From positions 47,587 to 111,586 of the forward strand of contig NZ_JAEPQA010000010.1 of NCBI RefSeq assembly GCF_017640745.1: a stretch of 64,000 bases of DNA. The letters are read 5' to 3'. The DNA comes from Nisaea sp. (GTDB taxonomy: Bacteria > Pseudomonadota > Alphaproteobacteria > Thalassobaculales > Thalassobaculaceae). Of this stretch, positions 53,919 to 62,619 are shown in pieces (the stretch's first letter is position 1; each line of letters starts with the position of its first letter). The position numbers and the translations under genes are program-made. Under the pieces are notes generated by a model. That model saw only the letters and a program-made list of their open reading frames with translations. It searched no databases and was not told where the DNA came from.

Positions 53919-53930
53919 TCGACCCATAGC
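53919..53930 (+). repeat. Right 12-bp direct repeat flanking the low-GC island
   Basis: TCGACCCATAGC, identical and in the same orientation as 49977-49988. The distance between repeat starts is 3942 bases, so excision between them would remove the whole gene and leave a single copy. The stretch to the MFS start at 54072 is C-rich and holds no other feature. Confidence 0.6.
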
Positions 53931-54071
53931 TGATGCCACAGCGCAGTCTTTCCTCAACCCGCCTCCCATCACAGCCCCTGCCGGTCCCCACCCCCATCAA
54001 ATATTTCCTCCCCCGCCCCCGCTCCCGCGATATCCTGCTCCCTCGTTCCGCCCCCTTTCTCAGGATCCCCC

Positions 54072-55316
54072 ATGTCCCTTTCCGAGCGCCTGACCGGCGT
54101 CACCCTCAGGGAGAACATTCCGATCACGCTGGTCGGGCTCGGCCATGGCGCGATTCACTGGACGGCCGCGTGTTTCTACCTGCTGCTGCCGCCGCTCTCG
54201 ATGGCACTCGGGCTCAGCTACACGGAGACCGGCGCGCTGGTCAGCGTGTTCCATGTCAGCTCCTTCGCCGCCAATTTCTTCAGCGGCCCGCTGATCGACA
54301 TTTCCGGGCGCAAGGTGCTGTTCCAGATCCTCTCCGTCGCAATCGGCGCGCTGGCGCTGGCCGGGATCGGAATGGCGGCGAGTTTCCTCGCCATCGCGGG
54401 GCTCGTCGCGGTGATCGGCGTCACCGCCAATCTCTGGCACCCGCCGGCGATCTCCTTCCTCTCCGGGCGCTATCCGAAGAACCGGGGCTACGCGCTCTCG
54501 ATCCACGGGCTCGGCGCCAGCACCGGCGACACGATCGCCCCGCTCGCGGCGGGCGCGCTGATCGCCGCGCTCGGCTGGCAGCAGGCGGCGGAAGTCTCCG
54601 CGCTCCCCGTGCTCGCGGTCGCGGCGATCCTCGCCGTGGGGCTGCTGCGCTACGAGACTGTGCGGCCGAAGACCGGCGCGGCGCACGGGGTCGGGCTCGG
54701 CGAATATCTCTCCGGGCTGAAGCGCGTCGTCGCCAACCGCGCGATCCTCGGGCTCTGCCTGATGAGCGGCTTCCGCTCGATGACCCAGCAGGGCCTGCTC
54801 GCCTTCCTGCCGCTCTATCTCGCGCATGACATGGGCTCGGGCCCGGTGATGATCGGCCTCGCCATGGCGGCGATGCAGGTCGGCGGGGTGATCGCGACGC
54901 CGGTCGCGGGCGTCTGGTCGGACCGGGCGGGACGGCGCACCGTGGTGCTGGCCGGGCTCGGCGCCTCGACGCTGATCATCGCCAGCCTCACCTTCCTCGG
55001 CAGCGAGACCGCCTTCATCGCCGGGATCTCCCTGCTCGGCTTCGTGCTCTTCGCGGTCCGGCCGGTGGTGCACAGCTGGATGATGGACCTGACGCCGCCC
55101 CATCTCGGCGGCTCGGCGACCAGCCTGATGTTCGGCACGCAGAGCGGCTTCGCCATGGTCATGCCGCTCGCCGGCGGCATGCTGGCGGACGCCTACGGGC
55201 TGGTCTCGGTGTTCTACATGCTGGCGGCCTCGATCCTGGTCACCAACCTGATCACGCTCCGCCTGCCGAAGGACAGGGCTTCGGCCGAAGCGGAGAGCCA
55301 GGACCGGGGAGCCTAG
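54072..55316 (+). CDS. MFS transporter (Fsr-like exporter)
   Basis: A 414-residue protein with twelve predicted membrane helices. The N-terminal SLSERLTGVTLRENIPITL and the early GHGAIHWTAACFYLLLPP resemble fosmidomycin-resistance (Fsr-type) exporters. The ISGRKVLFQIL loop and VWSDRAGRRTVVLAG loop are the two characteristic MFS loops 2-3 and 8-9. It is an inner-membrane drug/solute exporter with unknown substrate. Codon use is again high-GC, so it is not part of the neighbouring island. Confidence 0.87.
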   Translation: MSLSERLTGVTLRENIPITLVGLGHGAIHWTAACFYLLLPPLSMALGLSYTETGALVSVFHVSSFAANFFSGPLIDISGRKVLFQILSVAIGALALAGIGMAASFLAIAGLVAVIGVTANLWHPPAISFLSGRYPKNRGYALSIHGLGASTGDTIAPLAAGALIAALGWQQAAEVSALPVLAVAAILAVGLLRYETVRPKTGAAHGVGLGEYLSGLKRVVANRAILGLCLMSGFRSMTQQGLLAFLPLYLAHDMGSGPVMIGLAMAAMQVGGVIATPVAGVWSDRAGRRTVVLAGLGASTLIIASLTFLGSETAFIAGISLLGFVLFAVRPVVHSWMMDLTPPHLGGSATSLMFGTQSGFAMVMPLAGGMLADAYGLVSVFYMLAASILVTNLITLRLPKDRASAEAESQDRGA

Positions 55317-55317
55317 G

Positions 55318-56289
55318 TCAGGCGAGCCCGAGATTGCGCCGGATCGCGCCGGTCGCGTCGTCGATCAGCTCGTGCGCCTGGTCGACCATGCGGGTCAGGT
55401 TGATGAAGGCGTGGCAGACGCCGGGATAGAGCTTGTACTCGACCGGCACGCCCGCCGCCTCCATGCGTTCCTTCATCCGGATGGAATCGTCGCGCAGCGG
55501 GTCGAGCCCGGCGGGATAGAGCTGGGTCGGCGGCAGGCCCGCGAGATCCGCCCGGAGCGGGCAGGCATAGGGGTTCGTGGCGTCCGTATCGTCCCGCAGA
55601 TAATGGTTCCAGTACCAGCGCATTGAGGCGGTCGAGAGGCCGAAGGATCCGTCGCCGAAGAGCGTGTGGGACTCCTCCTCCAGATCCCGGTCGAAGCAGC
55701 CGTAGAACAGGGTGAGAGAGCGGATCGGGCTCGCGCCCCGGTCGCGCAGGGTCAACGCCGAACCGAGCGCGAGATTGGCCCCCGCGCTGTCCCCGCCGAC
55801 CGCGAGGCGCGACGGGTCGAGCCCCCAGGCGGCGCCGTTGGCGCTCACATGCTCGATGGCGGCGACGCAGTCTTCCAGCGGCACCGGGAACTTGTGCTCC
55901 GGCGCGAGGCGGTAATCGACCGCGGCGACGGCGCAGCCGCTCTTCAGCGCGAGGTAGCGCATCGCCCGGTGATGGGTCTCGAGCGAGCCGACGACCCAGC
56001 CGCCGCCGTGGAAATAGACCAGCACCGGCGCCGGGCGCGGCACATCGGGATAGAGCAGCCGCACCGGGATCGGCCCGTGCGGGCCCGGGATCGTCTCCTC
56101 GCGGACCTCGGCCATCTCCGGCAGTTCCCTGTTCCACCAGGCGCGTTCGGCCTCCATGCGGATGCGGGCTTCCGGCGGGGTCGGGTCGAGCGGGATGGGG
56201 CCGAGATTTTCTTCCTCGACGATCTCGACCATGCGCTCGATGGCCTTCGCCATCTGCGGGTCGATGGAATAATTGTCGGTCTCGCTCAT
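55318..56289 (-). CDS. Hormone-sensitive-lipase family esterase
   Basis: A 323-residue alpha/beta-hydrolase. The oxyanion motif YFHGGGWVVGSLETHH, the nucleophile in AVGGDSAGANLALGSAL and the distal catalytic His in GVCHAFINL define the bacterial HSL (family IV) esterases. NlhH/Aes-type enzymes hydrolyse short-chain acyl esters in the cytoplasm. The gene converges with the MFS gene (1 base between stops) and lies 83 bases downstream of the sulfatase-type gene on the same strand. Confidence 0.9.
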   Translation of the reverse strand: MSETDNYSIDPQMAKAIERMVEIVEEENLGPIPLDPTPPEARIRMEAERAWWNRELPEMAEVREETIPGPHGPIPVRLLYPDVPRPAPVLVYFHGGGWVVGSLETHHRAMRYLALKSGCAVAAVDYRLAPEHKFPVPLEDCVAAIEHVSANGAAWGLDPSRLAVGGDSAGANLALGSALTLRDRGASPIRSLTLFYGCFDRDLEEESHTLFGDGSFGLSTASMRWYWNHYLRDDTDATNPYACPLRADLAGLPPTQLYPAGLDPLRDDSIRMKERMEAAGVPVEYKLYPGVCHAFINLTRMVDQAHELIDDATGAIRRNLGLA

Positions 56290-56372
56290 GGTGCTCCCCG
56301 GAATGCCACCCGTTTTTCGCGGCAGCTTACCAGTCCGGCGAGAGTCCGGCCAAGATATCCCGCGGAACCGCT

Positions 56373-57911
56373 TCAGTAGCGATCCGCGAAGGATCGTTCG
56401 ACCGGTCCGCGCGCGGTGATCTCGATCCCGGTCAGCGTCCGCTCGCTATTGGTCTGGCGCCAGGAGAGCATCGCCCGCGCGGCCGCCAGTTCCTCCGCCG
56501 CATAGTCCGGATGGCCCGAGAGATTGACCAGCTCCCCCGGGTCCGTCTCGAGATCGAAGAAGAGCGGCGGCAGGGCGGCGAAATGGACGTATTTGAAGCG
56601 CTCGCCGCGATGCACGGCGAGCTGGCACTGGTCGAGCTTGAGGCCGAGCGCCGCCTCCGGCTTGCCGCTGACGACCTCGCGGAAATCGAACTCCCAGTGC
56701 GCCGCCTCGCGCCAGTCGGCGGGTTCCCCGCCGCGGAGGAACGGCATAAGCGAGCGGCCGTCATATTGCAGCGGGACATCGATGCCGCTCCACTCGGCGA
56801 GCGTCGGCGCGATGTCGATGGATTCGGTGAATTTGCGCACCCGCGTGCCGCGCGGCCCGTCCGGCGCCCGGACGATCAGCGGGATGTGATAGCTGCCCTC
56901 GAAATAGCCGAGCTTCCCGAAGAGATGGTGCTCGCCCATCATCTCGCCATGGTCGCTGGTCAGCACGATCAGCGTGTTCTCGTAGGCGCCCGCCGCCTTC
57001 AGTCCGGCGATCATCCGGCCGAGCTGGGCGTCGACCTCGGCGATCATGCCGTAATAGACCGCGCGCACGGCCCGGATCTCCTCGTCCGACCAGTCCGTCA
57101 CCGGCCGGTCGCCGCCGCCCGGCACGAAGGATTTCGATTTCACCTCGCCCAGCACGTAACGGACGAAGGGGTGCAGCGCCCCCTCCTCCTCCGGAGAGCC
57201 CGCGCGGACCGGCATCTCGACCGCCTCGTCCGGCACCATCGAATTGTACGGCTCCGGCACCGAGAAGGGCGGGTGCGGGCGGATGAAGGAAAGATGCGCG
57301 AACCAGGGCGCCCCGCTCTCCTGCCGCTCCACGAAATCGAGGAAGCGCTCGGTGATGTAGCCGGTTTCCGTGTATTCCGCCGAGAAGCGCGGAATCAGAT
57401 CGGAGCGCTTGAAGGGGGTCGGAACCTTGCCATAGACCCCGCCGAGCCCGTCCGAGGCGTCCTCGCCCTTGCCTTCCAGCCATTGCAGCCAGTCCGCCGC
57501 CTGCTCGTCGAAGCGGGCGATCCGCTCGAAGCCCGGCAGGACCTCCTCGTAGGTCTTGAGCCGCGGATCGTCCGCTGCCAGGGCGCGCGGATCGAAACTC
57601 TGGTCGGTATAGCCGAACAGCGCCGGCCCGTAGCCCGCGCGCCGGCCTTCGAGCGCGATGTTGGTGAAGCGGGCATCTAGCGGCGTGCCGTTGCGGCAGA
57701 CCCGGTGGTTCATCTGGTAGAGCCCGGTATAGAGCGAGGCGCGCGCGGGGGAACAGGGCGCGGCCTGGCAGTAATGCCGCTCGAAGAGCACGCCGTCGGC
57801 CGCGAGCGCGTCGATGTTCGGCGTCTTCACGGCGGGATGGCCGAGGACGGAGAGACAGTCGGCGCGCCACTGGTCGGCGGTGATGACGAGGATGTTTCCG
57901 GGAAGGGACAT
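56373..57911 (-). CDS. Formylglycine-dependent sulfatase/phosphonate monoester hydrolase
   Basis: The ATG at 57911 gives 512 residues. Motifs: metal-binding ILVITADQWRADCLSVLGHP, the CSPAR formylglycine signature in YCQAAPCSPARASLYTGLY (the Cys is matured), FIRPHPPFSVPEP, LIVLTSDHGEMMGEHHLFGK and YVHFAALPPLFFDLETDPGE. Length and the last three blocks match rhizobial phosphonate monoester hydrolase more than classic arylsulfatases. Such enzymes are promiscuous for phosphonate, phosphodiester and sulfate esters. A formylglycine-generating enzyme is needed from elsewhere on the genome. Confidence 0.9.
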   Translation of the reverse strand: MSLPGNILVITADQWRADCLSVLGHPAVKTPNIDALAADGVLFERHYCQAAPCSPARASLYTGLYQMNHRVCRNGTPLDARFTNIALEGRRAGYGPALFGYTDQSFDPRALAADDPRLKTYEEVLPGFERIARFDEQAADWLQWLEGKGEDASDGLGGVYGKVPTPFKRSDLIPRFSAEYTETGYITERFLDFVERQESGAPWFAHLSFIRPHPPFSVPEPYNSMVPDEAVEMPVRAGSPEEEGALHPFVRYVLGEVKSKSFVPGGGDRPVTDWSDEEIRAVRAVYYGMIAEVDAQLGRMIAGLKAAGAYENTLIVLTSDHGEMMGEHHLFGKLGYFEGSYHIPLIVRAPDGPRGTRVRKFTESIDIAPTLAEWSGIDVPLQYDGRSLMPFLRGGEPADWREAAHWEFDFREVVSGKPEAALGLKLDQCQLAVHRGERFKYVHFAALPPLFFDLETDPGELVNLSGHPDYAAEELAAARAMLSWRQTNSERTLTGIEITARGPVERSFADRY

Positions 57912-58078
57912 GACGGTCCGGGCTCCGCACGCGACAGGAAAGGACAAGACCGGCGAACGCTCCCACCTTGTTCCGATCCGCTCAACAGAAAATTCCGTTA
58001 CGGAAGTGGCGGTTGTTTTCCGTCTGCTGCTAATCTCGCCTCCGTTTCCATCCCGCCCCGTTTCCCGGACCCGACCGT

Positions 58079-59185
58079 ATGAGCATTCTCGAATTCCTCG
58101 ATCACGCCTTTTCCAAGGACTATGCCGAAGCCCGTTCGCGCTTCCTCGCCGCCGCGGAGCGCGAGGGCGCCGACGTCACCACTTACCTCAACCCGAACAC
58201 GGGACCGACGGGCGAGGAACTCGCCTGCGACGCCGCCTGGGTCGGCCCGAGGGACGCGAAGAAGGTGCTGGTGACGATCTCGGCGACGCACGGGGTCGAG
58301 GGCTTCTGCGGCTCCGGCGCGCAGATCGACTGGTTCCTCTCCGGCGCCCGCCAGGGGCTCGGCCCGGACATGGCGGCGCTGCATATCCACGCGCTGAACC
58401 CGCACGGCTTCGCCTGGCTCCGCCGGGTGACGGAGGAAGGCTGCGATCTCAACCGCAACTACATCGATTTCTCGAAGCCGGTGCCCGAGAATCCCGGACA
58501 TGACGAACTGGTCGACGCCCTCGTCCCGCCCTCACTCGACGCAGCGACCCTGAAGGCCGCGGAGGAGAAGATCGCCGCCTTCCGCAAGGAACACGGCGAG
58601 AAGGCCTTCCAGGCCGCGCGCAAGGCCGGTCAGTACAAACATGCCCACAGCATGTTCTTCGGCGGCTTCGGCCCCTCCTGGGCTCGGCAGACGCTGGAGA
58701 AGATCATCGAAGACTTCAAGCTCGCCGACCGTTCCCTCGTCGCGGTGATCGACTATCACACCGGCCTCGGCCCGTTCGGCTACGGCGAGCCGATCTGCGC
58801 CCATCTGCCCGGCAGCAAGGGCATGCAGCGCGTGGTCGAGATGTACGGCGATTCCGTCGGCGTCCCGGAGCTCGGCACCTCCTCCTCGATCCCGCTGCAC
58901 GGCACCTCGCGCGAGCTCTGGAATGCGAAACTCGGCGACGACTACACCTACGTCGCGCTCGAATACGGCACCTACAGCACCGACCGCGGCCGCATCGCGC
59001 TGCGCGAGGATCACTGGCTGCACAATCAGGGCGAGGTCGACTGGACCGATCCGGAGACCCGGCGGATCAAGAACCAGATCCGCAACCACTACTCGCCGCA
59101 GATGGAGGACTGGTACGAAATGGTGCTCTGGCGCTCCCGCCAGATCATCCGCCAGACCATGATGGGGCTGGAAAAGTTCGGCTGA
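58079..59185 (+). CDS. DUF2817 (M14-like metallopeptidase) family protein
   Basis: The 368-residue protein has DUF2817 motifs that parallel zinc carboxypeptidases: ISATHGVEGFCGSGAQIDW (His/Glu), NPHGFAWLRRVTEEGCDLNRNY, AVIDYHTGLGPFGYGEPI (His) and VALEYGTYSTDRG (Glu). The protein is cytoplasmic by sequence: no signal peptide. The family is uncharacterised; a peptidase or amidase function is inferred. It is divergent from the sulfatase-type gene and ends before a bidirectional terminator. Confidence 0.87.
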   Translation: MSILEFLDHAFSKDYAEARSRFLAAAEREGADVTTYLNPNTGPTGEELACDAAWVGPRDAKKVLVTISATHGVEGFCGSGAQIDWFLSGARQGLGPDMAALHIHALNPHGFAWLRRVTEEGCDLNRNYIDFSKPVPENPGHDELVDALVPPSLDAATLKAAEEKIAAFRKEHGEKAFQAARKAGQYKHAHSMFFGGFGPSWARQTLEKIIEDFKLADRSLVAVIDYHTGLGPFGYGEPICAHLPGSKGMQRVVEMYGDSVGVPELGTSSSIPLHGTSRELWNAKLGDDYTYVALEYGTYSTDRGRIALREDHWLHNQGEVDWTDPETRRIKNQIRNHYSPQMEDWYEMVLWRSRQIIRQTMMGLEKFG

Positions 59186-59195
59186 GTTCCTCGCT

Positions 59196-59223
59196 CGTCA
59201 TCCCGGCGGAGGCCGGGGTGACG
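59196..59223. repeat. REP-like extragenic palindrome
   Basis: CGTCATCCCGGC and GCCGGGGTGACG form a 12-bp near-perfect palindrome (one G-T pair) with a GGAG-type spacer. The sequence is the common CGTCATCCCGG repeat found between genes in many Proteobacteria. Only one copy was noticed in this window. Confidence 0.6.
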
Positions 59224-59243
59224 ATCAATGAGGGTGAAAACAG

Positions 59244-59268
59244 AAAAGGCCGCCCGAAGGCGGCCTTT
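59244..59268. terminator. Bidirectional terminator between DUF2817 and OmpA-type genes
   Basis: AAAGGCCGCC (59245-59254), loop CGAA and GGCGGCCTTT (59259-59268) form a perfect 10-bp stem with A and T tracts on both sides, suited to end transcripts from both converging genes. Confidence 0.88.
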
Positions 59269-59291
59269 CCATTTGAATATGGGTCAACCGT

Positions 59292-60179
59292 TTAGCGGAT
59301 GATCTCGATCTTCACACGCCGGTTTTCCGGCTCTTTCACGCCGTCCGCGGTCGGCACGAGGTTTTCCGTCTCGCCATAGACCTTGAACTCGGTGAGGCCC
59401 GTGATCTTCTTGGTCGAACGGATCTCGAGCGCGCCCAGAACCGATTTGTTCCGCCGGTCGGCGAGCTTGAGGTTGTAGGCCTCGGAGCCGGCACGGTCGG
59501 TGTAACCGGACAGGATCACGGTACGCGCCTTCATCTCGTCGATCGCCATGCCGGCTTCGGCGATGATGGCGCTCGCGTCAGCAGTGATCGCATCGGAGTC
59601 GAAGTCGAAATTGACCGTGTAGGTCGCCGCCATCCGCTCGGGCGCCTTCGGTGCCGGTGCCGGAGCAGCGGCGGCCGGAGCCGGTTTCAGAGCGAGCCTG
59701 ATCGCTTTCATCGCCGCATCGTAGTCGGCGCGGCAGGCCGCGATGTCGTCGGGCTGGAAGTTTTCTTCCTGCTCCTGCATCCAGCAGTCGAAGGCCGCCT
59801 GGGCCATCGCCGCGAAGACCGGAGCCTTCTGCGTCGCCGTCGCGTCCATCGCCTCTACGAGTTCGCGGCGGGCCGTTGCGAGTTCGCCCTTGTGCGCGGC
59901 CGGCAGGTTGCGTGCCGCAAGTTCTTCCGGGGCCGTCGGCTGGTTGTTGGCCGCGGCAATCGCGCGAAGCGCGAAAGCGTCGGAATCCGCGTAGTCGCCC
60001 TCAAGGAACTCGAGTTCCGACAGACGCATGTATTCCTTGTAGAGCGCGTTGGTGAAATCGGTTCCCTTGGGCTCAACCTCGCGTGCATTTTCGAGCTGCA
60101 TTCCGGCGCAACCGGACAGCAGGACCGCGCCGAACACAGCGGCGGCAATCTTAAATCTCGAGTTCTGAATGCTTTTCAT
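59292..60179 (-). CDS. OmpA-family outer-membrane lipoprotein
   Basis: The ATG at 60179 follows GGAGGGGAG, giving 295 residues. Signal: IAAAVFGAVLLSGC (lipobox LSGC). A helical middle region (about 40-190, TPR-like, Cys-containing) and an Ala/Pro linker lead to a C-terminal OmpA peptidoglycan-binding domain: FDFDSDAITADASAIIAEAG, LSGYTDRAGSEAYNLKLADR, FKVYGETENLVP and ENRRVKIEI. It tethers the outer membrane to peptidoglycan; the middle domain resembles no known partner. Its upstream neighbour, the D-amino-acid dehydrogenase, reads away from it on the same strand after a 155-base gap. Confidence 0.9.
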   Translation of the reverse strand: MKSIQNSRFKIAAAVFGAVLLSGCAGMQLENAREVEPKGTDFTNALYKEYMRLSELEFLEGDYADSDAFALRAIAAANNQPTAPEELAARNLPAAHKGELATARRELVEAMDATATQKAPVFAAMAQAAFDCWMQEQEENFQPDDIAACRADYDAAMKAIRLALKPAPAAAAPAPAPKAPERMAATYTVNFDFDSDAITADASAIIAEAGMAIDEMKARTVILSGYTDRAGSEAYNLKLADRRNKSVLGALEIRSTKKITGLTEFKVYGETENLVPTADGVKEPENRRVKIEIIR

Positions 60180-60334
60180 GCTTCTCCCCTCCTCGGTGGC
60201 ATTTTGCATGACTGTGAAGAGTCCCAAGAGACTCATAGCGCAACGGCAGACGCGGGCAATGTTTTTTCGCACATGGAAGCTTCAGCGAAATATTTGGCCG
60301 AAATCCGTAAAAAATAAGTCGGTTTTGTGGAAAC

Positions 60335-61588
60335 TCAGAACCTGTTGGCCGCGAAAGGCGCAAGGTCAATGTCAGCGGGGCGTCCGGCGATCCTGTCGGC
60401 CAGAAGATCCGCGGTCCGCGCAGCCAGCGTCAGACCGATATGACCGTGACCGAAGCCAAGAAAAACATTCTCCAATCCCGGCGCCGAACCAATCACCGGT
60501 TTACTATCCGGTGTCGAAGGGCGATGTCCGAGCCATTCCCGGGTGACGTTTGCGGAGAGACCGGGAAGGGCCTTCTGCGCCAGCGGCAGCATGCGCTTTA
60601 TGCGCGTAAAGTCCGGCGCCGCGTCCACGCCGGCGAACTCGACGCCGCTGGTCAGCCGGATACCGTCCTGCATCGGCGCCAGGACGAACCCGTGATCGCC
60701 GATCACCACCGGACGGGTCAATTTCGGCCCGTCTTCCGGCTGCACGAGATTGAGGTGATAGCCCCGCTCTGTATCGAGCGGAACGCGGATCCCCAGCATC
60801 TCGCAGACCCTGCCTGACCAGGCACCGGCGCAGATCACCACATGCTCCGCCTCGTGGATGGCGAGATCGGTGACGACCCTGGCAACCCGGTTGCCGTCCC
60901 GCTCGAAACGCACCGCCGTCTCGGCAAGGATGCTGCCGCCGAGCCTCGTGAAGGCCTCCGCGTAGGCTTCGGCCAGCTTCACCGGACTGGTCACGAAGAG
61001 ATTGTCCGGCTGGAACGCGCCGTGGGTGAAATTCGGGGCGAGTCCGGGCTCAAGCTGGCGCAGTTCGTCCTGGTTCAGCAGCTGCAGGTTGACGCCGAGC
61101 TTCTGCATCACCAGGCGTTCCTCCAGCGTGCTGCGGAAGGAAGCTTCGCCGGTATAGACCTTGAGCCAGCCGAGCGGCTTCACGATGCCCTCGATCCTGT
61201 GCGCCTTCATCAGCGCCTTGTGCGCCTCGCCCGCAGGCGCCACGAGGGCGCTGAGTTCCGTGGAGATCTGCTCGACCCGCGCCGGCGTGCTGGCGACGAA
61301 GAAGCGCCAGAGCCAGGGCGCCAGCCACGGCAGATAGGACCAGCGGATGGAGACCGGGCCGCTGCGGTTGAAGAGCATTTTCGGCAGCTGCTTGAAATTG
61401 CCGGGAGAGCCCGTCGGATAGACCGCGCCGATGGCGATGGACCCCGCATTGCCGAAGGAGGTCGCGCGCCCCGGCGCTTTCGGGTCGATCACGGTGACCT
61501 TGCGGCCGTCCATCTGCAGGCGCAGCGCCGTAGCGATGCCGACGATGCCGGCGCCGATGACGATGGTCGATTTCGAACCCTTGGACAC
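60335..61588 (-). CDS. FAD-dependent D-amino-acid dehydrogenase-like oxidoreductase
   Basis: The GTG at 61588 is nine bases past the upstream gene and is preceded by AAAGGATAGG. The 417-residue protein opens with the dinucleotide motif STIVIGAGIVGIATALRLQM. It has ATSFGNAGSIAIG, typical of DadA, HVVICAGAWSGRVCEMLGI, and the C-terminal FAD/substrate block EWLGHRPSTPDSKPVIGSAP followed by FLGFGHGHIGLTLAA. DadA oxidises D-amino acids to 2-oxoacids with electrons passed to the respiratory chain. The substrate could instead be a hydroxyproline-type or glycine-derived compound. Confidence 0.88.
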   Translation of the reverse strand: MSKGSKSTIVIGAGIVGIATALRLQMDGRKVTVIDPKAPGRATSFGNAGSIAIGAVYPTGSPGNFKQLPKMLFNRSGPVSIRWSYLPWLAPWLWRFFVASTPARVEQISTELSALVAPAGEAHKALMKAHRIEGIVKPLGWLKVYTGEASFRSTLEERLVMQKLGVNLQLLNQDELRQLEPGLAPNFTHGAFQPDNLFVTSPVKLAEAYAEAFTRLGGSILAETAVRFERDGNRVARVVTDLAIHEAEHVVICAGAWSGRVCEMLGIRVPLDTERGYHLNLVQPEDGPKLTRPVVIGDHGFVLAPMQDGIRLTSGVEFAGVDAAPDFTRIKRMLPLAQKALPGLSANVTREWLGHRPSTPDSKPVIGSAPGLENVFLGFGHGHIGLTLAARTADLLADRIAGRPADIDLAPFAANRF

Positions 61589-61596
61589 GGTTGGCC

Positions 61597-62547
61597 CTAT
61601 CCTTTCGCCTGCAGCATCTTCAGGAGCGCGATCAGCTTTCCGTCGCGCTCCGCCTCGAGATCGTCGATCGAGCGGCCGGCGGCCTCTTCCTCGATACCCT
61701 CGATCAGCGCGGCACGCAGGCTTGCGTCGAGCTTCGGCGTCTCCTGCATGGTTTCCCACCAGGCCTCCATCGCCGGGCCGATATGATCGTAGAAATGCGC
61801 CATGCCGCCCTTGCCGCCGGCGAGGTTGAAGATCATGTGCGGCCCCATCAGCGCGAGCCGGAGCCCGGGCCCCTGGGACATCGCGGCGTCGATATCCTCG
61901 ATCGAGGCGATGTCCTCCTTCACCGCGAGCAGGGCCTCGCGCCAGAGCGCCGCTTGCAGCCGGTTGGCGAGATGGCCCTTCAGTTCCTTCTTCAGCCGGA
62001 TCGGATGCTTGCCGACATGGCGGTAGAAATCCATCGCCCAGTCGGCGGCGGCGGGATCGGTTTCCTTTCCGGCGACGACCTCGACCAGCGGGATCAGGTG
62101 CGGTGGATTGAAGGGATGCCCGATCACCATGCGCGGCGCGCTTTTCAGCCCCTGCTGCATCTCGCTCATCACGAGACCGGAGGTGCTGGAGGCGAAGATC
62201 GCGTTCGGCCCGAGCGCCCCGTCGATTATCCGGTAAAGCTCGCGCTTGATGTCGAGCCGCTCCGGCGCGCTTTCCTGGATGAAGTCGGCGCCGGCGACCG
62301 CCTCTTCCGGCGTTGCGACGAAGGAAAGCCGCTTGCGGTCGGCACCGGAGGCGAGACCGAGTTCGGTCAGCTGCGGCCAGGCATTGTCGACGAAGGCGCG
62401 GAGCTTGGCCTCGGCATCCGGTCCCGGATCCCAGGCGGTGACGTCATAGCCGTGTGCCAAGAAATACGCCGACCAGCTCGCGCCGATCGTGCCGCCCCCG
62501 AGAATTCCGATCCGGCCGACCTCGTCCACCGCCGTATACCCCGCCAT
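61597..62547 (-). CDS. 3-hydroxyacyl-CoA dehydrogenase superfamily, L-carnitine dehydrogenase-like
   Basis: The ATG at 62547 after GGGGAG gives 316 residues. Rossmann motif IGILGGGTIGASWSAYFLAH, ADFIQESAPERLDIKRELY, the catalytic His in IGHPFNPPHLIPLVEVV, and KELKGHLANRLQAALWREAL match the LcdH/L-carnitine 3-dehydrogenase subgroup better than 3-hydroxybutyryl-CoA dehydrogenases. No other carnitine-degradation gene is near. It is eight bases upstream of the DadA-like gene and so forms a two-gene unit with it. Confidence 0.85.
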   Translation of the reverse strand: MAGYTAVDEVGRIGILGGGTIGASWSAYFLAHGYDVTAWDPGPDAEAKLRAFVDNAWPQLTELGLASGADRKRLSFVATPEEAVAGADFIQESAPERLDIKRELYRIIDGALGPNAIFASSTSGLVMSEMQQGLKSAPRMVIGHPFNPPHLIPLVEVVAGKETDPAAADWAMDFYRHVGKHPIRLKKELKGHLANRLQAALWREALLAVKEDIASIEDIDAAMSQGPGLRLALMGPHMIFNLAGGKGGMAHFYDHIGPAMEAWWETMQETPKLDASLRAALIEGIEEEAAGRSIDDLEAERDGKLIALLKMLQAKG

Positions 62548-62619
62548 GCCATGTCTCCCCGCTTCGCTTCGCGTTTTCTTTCCGCCACTTAACACCAGCC
62601 GCGCGGTATGGAAAAGCGA

